Below are positions 58,365 to 64,000 of a stretch of DNA of 64,000 nucleotides, one piece after another. The notes beneath the pieces are model-generated. The model was given only the letters and a program-made list of their open reading frames with translations, had not been told where the DNA came from and did not search any database. A program made the position numbers and the translations under genes. How positions within the stretch are numbered: the stretch's first letter is position 1; each line of letters starts with the position of its first letter. Location: NCBI GenBank assembly GCA_032209605.1, contig JASFXZ010000001.1, forward strand, positions 124,001-188,000, in the 5' to 3' direction. The stretch comes from Mactromeris polynyma (taxonomy: Eukaryota > Mollusca > Bivalvia > Venerida > Mactridae).

Positions 58365-60549
58365 TCTGTTCTCTTACGTATGTAACCTGAAGTCTCCTCA
58401 AGTGCATTACGTTTTATGGATCATCTGTTCTCTTACGTATGTAACCTGGAGTCTCCTCATGTGCCTTACGTTTTATGGATCATCTGTTCTCTTACGTATG
58501 TAACCTGAAGTCTCCTCATGTGCCTTACGTTTTATGGATCATCTGTTCTCTTACGTATGTAACCTGGAGTCTCCTCATGTGCCTTACGTTTTATGGATCA
58601 TCTGTTCTCTTACGTATGTAACCTGGAGTCTCCTCATGTGCCTTACGTTTTATGGATCATCTGTTCTCTTACGTATGTAACCTGGAGTCTCCTCATGTGC
58701 CTTACGTTTTATGGATCATCTGTTCTCTTACGTATGTAACCTGGAGTCTCCTCATGTGCCTTACGTTTTATGGATCATCTGTTCTCTTACGTATGTAACC
58801 TGGAGTCTCCTCATGTAAATTACGTTTTATGGATCATCTGTTCTCTTACGTATGCAACCTGAAGTCTCCTCATGTAAATTACGTTTTATGGATCATCTGT
58901 TCTCTTACGTATGTAACCTGGAGTCTCCTCATGTAAATTACGTTTTATGGATCATCTGTTCTCTTACGTATGTAACCTGGAGTCTCCTCGTGTGCCTTAC
59001 GTTTTATGGATCATCTGTTCTCTTACGTATGTAACCTGGAGTCTCCTCATGTGCCTTACGTTTTATGGATCATCTGTTCTCTTACGTATGTAACCTGGAG
59101 TCTCCTCATGTGCCTTACGTTTTATGGATCATCTGTTCTCTTACGTATGTAACCTGGAGTCTCCTCATGTGCCTTACGTTTTATGGATCATCTGTTCTCT
59201 TACGTATGTAACCTGGAGTCTCCTCATGTGCCTTACGTTTTATGGATCATCTGTTCTCTTACGTATGTAACCTGGAGTCTCCTCATGTAAATTACGTTTT
59301 ATGGATCATCTGTTCTCTTACGTATGTAACCTGAAGTCTCCTCATGTAAATTACGTTTTATGGATCATCTGTTCTCTTACGTATGTAACCTGGAGTCTCC
59401 TCATGTAAATTACGTTTTATGGATCATCTGTTCTCTTACGTATGTAACCTGGAGTCTCCTCGTGTGCCTTACGTTTTATGGATCATCTGTTCTCTTACGT
59501 ATGTAACCTGGAGTCTCCTCAAGTGCCTTACGTTTTATGGATCATCTGTTCTCTTACGTATGTAACCTGGAGTCTCCTCATGTAAATTACGTTTTATGGA
59601 TCATCTGTTCTCTTACGTATGTAACCTGAAGTCTCCTCATGTAAATTACGTTTTATGGATCATCTGTTCTCTTACGTATGTAACCTGAAGTCTCCTCAAG
59701 TGCTTTACGTTTTATGGATCATCTGTTCTCTTACGTATGTAACCTGGAGTCTCCTCATGTAAATTACGTTTTATGGATCATCTGTTCTCTTACGTATGTA
59801 ACCTGGAGTCTCCTCATGTAAATTACGTTTTATGGATCATCTGTTCTCTTACGTATGCAACCTGAAGTCTCCTCATGTAAATTACGTTTTATGGATCATC
59901 TGTTCTCTTACGTATGTAACCTGAAGTCTCCTAATGTAAATTACGTTTTATGGATCATCTGTTCTCTTACGTATGTAACCTGGAGTCTCCTCATGTGACT
60001 TACGTTTTATGGATCATCTGTTCTCTTACGTATGTAACCTGGAATCTCCTCATGTGACTTACGTTTTATGTATCATCTGTTCTCTTACGTATGTAACCTG
60101 GAGTCTCCTCATGTGACTTACGTTTTATGGATCATCTGTTCTCTTACGTATGTAACCTGGAGTCTCCTCATGTGACTTACGTTTTATGGATCATCTGTTC
60201 TCTTACGTATGTAACCTGGAGTCTCCTCATGTGACTTACGTTTTATGTATCATCTGTTCTCTTACGTATGTAACCTGGAGTCTCCTCATGTGACTTACGT
60301 TTTATGTATCATCTGTTCTCTTACGTATGTAACCTGGAGTCTCCTCATGTGACTTACGTTTTATGTATCATCTGTTCTCTTACGTATGTAACCTGGAGTC
60401 TCCTCATGTGCCTTACGTTTTATGGATCATCTGTTCTCTTACGTATGTAACCTGGAGTCTCCTCATGTGCCTTACGTTTTATGGATCATCTGTTCTCTTA
60501 CGTATGTAACCTGGAGTCTCATCAAGTGCCTTACGTTTTATGGATCATC
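58365..60549. repeat. 59-bp satellite, 37 units
   Basis: Unit: ctgttctcttacgtatgtaa, cctggagtctcctcatgtgc, cttacgttttatggatcat. A gtaaatt variant comes in blocks of three, repeated 472 bp (8 units) apart. Confidence 0.95.
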
Positions 60550-61101
60550 CAACAGTGTTGTTTCCCGGAGGTCTGTTTGGTGAGGCATTGTCTGTATGTT
60601 GCGTTCCTTGTTCTCTGTCTCCTATTGGCTAATATATAGAAAAGTTAGTGACGGAAACAGCACTTTCTTACAAAATACTTAAGACACAGACTTTATAGTT
60701 ATTTCGTGTCTTCAAATTAGTGCAATTTGTCTTGATTTCTTTTCTAGGACACAAAACGTTCACGACGTCTAAATGCAACTCAACCTTTGTCCAATATTTA
60801 AGTGAAGATTTCCTTTTTCTGTAAGAGCTATGATAAGGGTGTTATATTGCGAATTTCTGAAAACTTCTGAGAAATTCAACAAGATTCATTGACGTCTTGT
60901 GTACTTAGTCAACAAAACATACGAACTTTAAGAAAGTATCATTTTCTAGAAAACGAAGCCTCTCAAAGTCTGTGAAAACGAATCATTACTGATCGATGAA
61001 GCACTGGTTGAACCAATGTAAAATGATAGTGTAACAAACAAATGTGATACAATGAATGAAGAAGTTGAACAGGAAATACGAAAGACCGGTGGTGACATTA
61101 A
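60550..61101. other. No feature seen
   Basis: Single-copy AT-rich sequence between the 59-bp array and a MITE. Confidence 0.5.
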
Positions 61102-61324
61102 TACTTCATTATTTCTCTCTTAGGAAAGTCACGATTTCAAGATTTCATCTTCACGAATTAACGATTTCGACTTCCCGAATTCAATTTTATGAATACGTGA
61201 AGTTGAAATCTTGAAAAAACACGAATTTGAAATCGTGAATTCTTGAAGTTGAAATACTGATTCATGAATTCGTAAAGAGGAGATCTTGAAATCGCGACTT
61301 TCCTAGGAGAGAAATTACGAAGTA
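61102..61324. mobile_element. MITE with sub-repeated core
   Basis: Left tacttcattatttctctctt mirrors right gagagaaattacgaagta; the arms run on through ggaaagtcacgatttcaaga. The centre is a chain of acgatttc, gaattc and gtgaagttgaaat words in both orientations. Confidence 0.75.
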
Positions 61325-62013
61325 AGAATGCCAAAAACTATCGACAATGCGATGGCTAGTGCAGGATTCCATACACATGTAACAATCAACATTCACGTCT
61401 ATATTTGTCATAGCACAATGCATATGGCAAGTAACCTTGGTTACATTAACGCCCGATGTTTGTGGTACATTCGTATTGATATCAAACTATATGATATCAC
61501 AAAATATCTGCTAATTAATATCAGGTGGTGTGGACATTGGAGATCTGACTCTCTATACATTTATTACCATTGAAATTCTCACTTTTCTTTTCTCGTATTT
61601 ACTTTTTATCAATTCCATGGTAACATATCTACCGCCTGATTTCATGTATCATTTACATTTATCTTTATTTGATGACAATTCTAGATGAGTGTTGAAAAGA
61701 AACAAAGCATTGTCGAGTCAAGTTAACAAAATGTACTCTGTAAAACAATACCTTTTTTACGTAAAATAATAAAACGAGACAAAATGTTGATTCTTAACTA
61801 ACGTATGAATAAATTGTATATAATCCAGTAAAAACCCTTATTTACTGCAGAAAGACAGTCTTGGGCATCATCAAGGATAGAAGACAATGATGGTTAGTTT
61901 TCATGTACACTTATACATAATATCATGCACATATTTTGGATTTGGGGCAAGATTCGGTAAAAGAGCATTTTTGCGCCAAAGTCAGGATAGGGGGTTATTT
62001 GATTTAAGTTATA

Positions 62014-62249
62014 TATGAGTGCCGCTGTACGATTTCCAACCTGTTCTTTAAGTGACGTCATTTCCAGAAAACGTCACATGGGACGTCCCAATGTACTGAC
62101 AGTAAGCAATATTTACCCCAAAAGGCAATATGAAAATGAAGTGAGCATATAGAGTAAATATGGTTTCCTCCTTCCAAATAGTGACATCACATGTTGCGTT
62201 TTCTTGAAATGACGTCACTTACAGAAGATGTTGTAAATCACATAGCAGA
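62014..62249. mobile_element. Hairpin MITE family B copy
   Basis: Starts atgagtgccgctgtacgatt and ends gttgtaaatcacatagcag. Both arms carry TGACGTCA. Confidence 0.8.
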
Positions 62250-62569
62250 GTTGGCTTGATTTCGAATAACAATATATCACTGAAAAGTGCTTGGCAACTT
62301 ACCAATCCATTGTTTCGTTCTTTACCTTCACAGTTTAGGAAAAGTGAATTATGCTAAAACCTTTTTCCAAGTCAGAATGTTTTACTTTAACTATATGTAT
62401 AAACTACTTAGACCGACCACCCCTTGGAAATAGAAATTGAGCCCTTAATGTCAGATGGTATTTAAAGCGCATTTGAATGCAAATGTAGCTAAAGGCGTAT
62501 ATGCTTGCCTGTAATTGACTATTATTCATCAAAACACAGTACTCCAAAGCTTCGCTGTCTTATTTTAAA

Positions 62570-62772
62570 CATATTTATTTTACACGGATTTTGAAACAAG
62601 TTCTTGCAACTTATATTAATCACTCTCGATAACTGTTTCCTAGCAACCAACCAGCACTTTCGCCAAAGTTAGGGATTGTGAAGTCCGTGATCAAACCCCG
62701 CTCATCGAGGGGCTTGAACTCCCGACATTCGGATCAGGAGTCAGGCGCTCTACCTCTCGATCACTGCACCAC
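62570..62772 (-). mobile_element. tRNA-derived SINE (family S1)
   Basis: Minus strand: gatcgagaggtagagcgcct (A box), gggagttcaagcccc (B box), body with agtgattaatataagttgca, tail aaaataaat. Confidence 0.75.
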
Positions 62773-63040
62773 TCTGTGTCTATCTCAATGTGTAACCACG
62801 CCTCATCAACAGTATCAGTTGTTCATGTAGTAAGAAGTTACAATCAGCTTAGCATCTCTAGAGCAACAACCTCTCAATTACAGCCAAAATAGGCGTCGCC
62901 AAAGGGTGTTGCTCTGGAGTGGTTGCGCTGATGTCGCACAACTCTTGCACGATCCCCTCCCCCCGACATTGGTACATACTTATATATGCTTATTTGTCTC
63001 CTTGTAGTACGTTTGATATACAAACAGCCCCAGGTTAAGA

Positions 63041-63140
63041 GGCTATTAGTATCAAATATCAGGTCTTTGGTGCACATGTGACAAGACCAGGCATCGAACC
63101 CTCGACCTCCTTCACACAAAGCGTACTATGTCTCAAATGG
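63041..63140 (-). mobile_element. Possible tRNA-derived SINE fragment
   Basis: Minus strand: gaaggaggtcgagggttcga then tgcctggtcttgtcac, B-box-like but no clear A box. Confidence 0.4.
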
Positions 63141-63540
63141 CTAATATAGTGATACAGTGTGTCTTACATATTGTTTAAACAACAACGTAAATTACAAAGA
63201 TGACCAAAATATAACTAGCATTATGTTTCAGCCCGTAATGAACTCAACACTCCCCAAGCGCGTTCTAAACATAATGACACTAATTGTATAATCCTATGTC
63301 ATTAATACCTCATCACAACTAATGCCTTGTCTGAGACTGGTGATTAATTTACACTTGTAACCAAGGTGATTGTCACGTGGGAACTTAAACTGATATTGTT
63401 AAACAAGATGCTTAAATACGAACGGTTTCGGGTTTCTAGCAGATATTGCACTGAACTTTTCACGAACTACAATTAATATTTTGTTCTATCGTCTTTGTAT
63501 TTATTAACAAAATGTTTGGCTGAATATTTTTGTCTATTCG

Positions 63541-63632
63541 GTCATGTCAGCCGGTAGAGCGCTTGACTGTCGGTATTGTGGTTGTAGACTCGAACCCCGG
63601 GCGAGGCGTATGATCGCCGTGACAACGTAAAA
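63541..63632 (+). mobile_element. Possible tRNA-derived SINE head
   Basis: agccggtagagcgcttgact (A box) and gtagactcgaaccccgggc (B box). The stems do not close as in a real tRNA. Confidence 0.5.
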
Positions 63633-63665
63633 CAAACATCCGAAGTGATCCGTCCTCTTAGGTTA

Positions 63666-63868
63666 AACTTATTTATTTTACATCGATTGTGAATTAAATT
63701 CTTACAACTTATACTAATTACTTTCGATGACTGCTTCCTGGCTACCAATCAGAACTCACACCAAATTGAGGGATTGTGAAGTTCATGATCAAACCCCGTT
63801 CATCGTGGGGCTCGAACTCACGACCTTCGGATCAGGAGTCGGGCGCTCTACCCCTCGACCACTGTCCT
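63666..63868 (-). mobile_element. tRNA-derived SINE (family S1)
   Basis: Minus strand: gtggtcgaggggtagagcgc (A box), gtcgtgagttcgagcccca (B box), tail ttcacaatcgatgtaaaata. The cleanest copy in the window. Confidence 0.8.
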
Positions 63869-63907
63869 CTACCTTTATATACATGTGGGAAGTTGCCAGT
63901 TGCTTAC

Positions 63908-63923
63908 GGGGGGGGGGGGGGGG
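63908..63923 (+). repeat. G16 homopolymer
   Basis: Sixteen consecutive G as given; the length may be affected by sequencing error. Confidence 0.85.
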
Positions 63924-64000
63924 CAGATTAGGACTGGTTAGGAACAACCCAAAAGTACATAACTCGAAACTGCTTCAAACTTCAGCACAAATCTACAATT

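Noticed and set aside
63541..63632. True tRNA gene on the plus strand
   Set aside because: Box motifs present, but stems do not pair; treated as a SINE head.

Overview
This is an intron-rich, AT-rich stretch of animal nuclear DNA. Two split protein genes, a class II tRNA pair, tRNA-derived SINEs, many short terminal-inverted-repeat elements and very large minisatellites all point to a metazoan. The style of the repeats and of the amidating lyase suggests a mollusc, but I cannot name the species. Nothing looks bacterial: no operons, and no long ORFs except inside tandem repeats.

The clearest gene lies on the plus strand at 7300-22232. Nine exons with matching GT/AG sites and phases join into 353 residues of peptidyl-alpha-hydroxyglycine alpha-amidating lyase (PAL), the second half of neuropeptide amidation, and end in a stop codon. 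Its 5' exons, and any linked PHM domain, are not seen in the 7.3 kb upstream. Its introns are loaded with short inverted-repeat elements; one ends 27 bp before the first visible splice acceptor.

A second plus-strand gene starts at 38862: two exons (38862-38976 and 45888-46022) encode the start of an arrestin-domain (ARRDC-type) protein. Its 6.9 kb first intron holds an identical, tail-to-tail pair of tRNA-Ser(AGA) genes. Two minus-strand exons are more tentative: a short terminal exon near 4.8-5.05 kb with a poly(A) signal, and a possible first exon at 48853-49037 behind a CCAAT box and paired AGGTCA half-sites.

Tandem arrays with unit sizes of 21, 25, 28, 33, 36, 37, 40, 42/44, 44, 59, 60 and 100 bp occupy roughly a fifth of the window. 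The most striking is the 40-bp array at 27.1-29.3 kb, whose unit carries a full heat-shock element (TTCnnGAAnnTTC), giving dozens of potential HSF sites. A 60-bp array sits between inverted copies of one repeat (23.2-26.3 kb), and stray units of the same satellite follow the PAL stop codon. A 37-bp array carries a splice-acceptor-like motif in most units and is interrupted by the 5' part of a Tc1/mariner transposon. One dispersed hairpin family carries perfect TGACGTCA (CRE) sites in its ends.

Long ORFs inside the arrays result from unit lengths divisible by three or from stop-free frames, and I do not treat them as genes.
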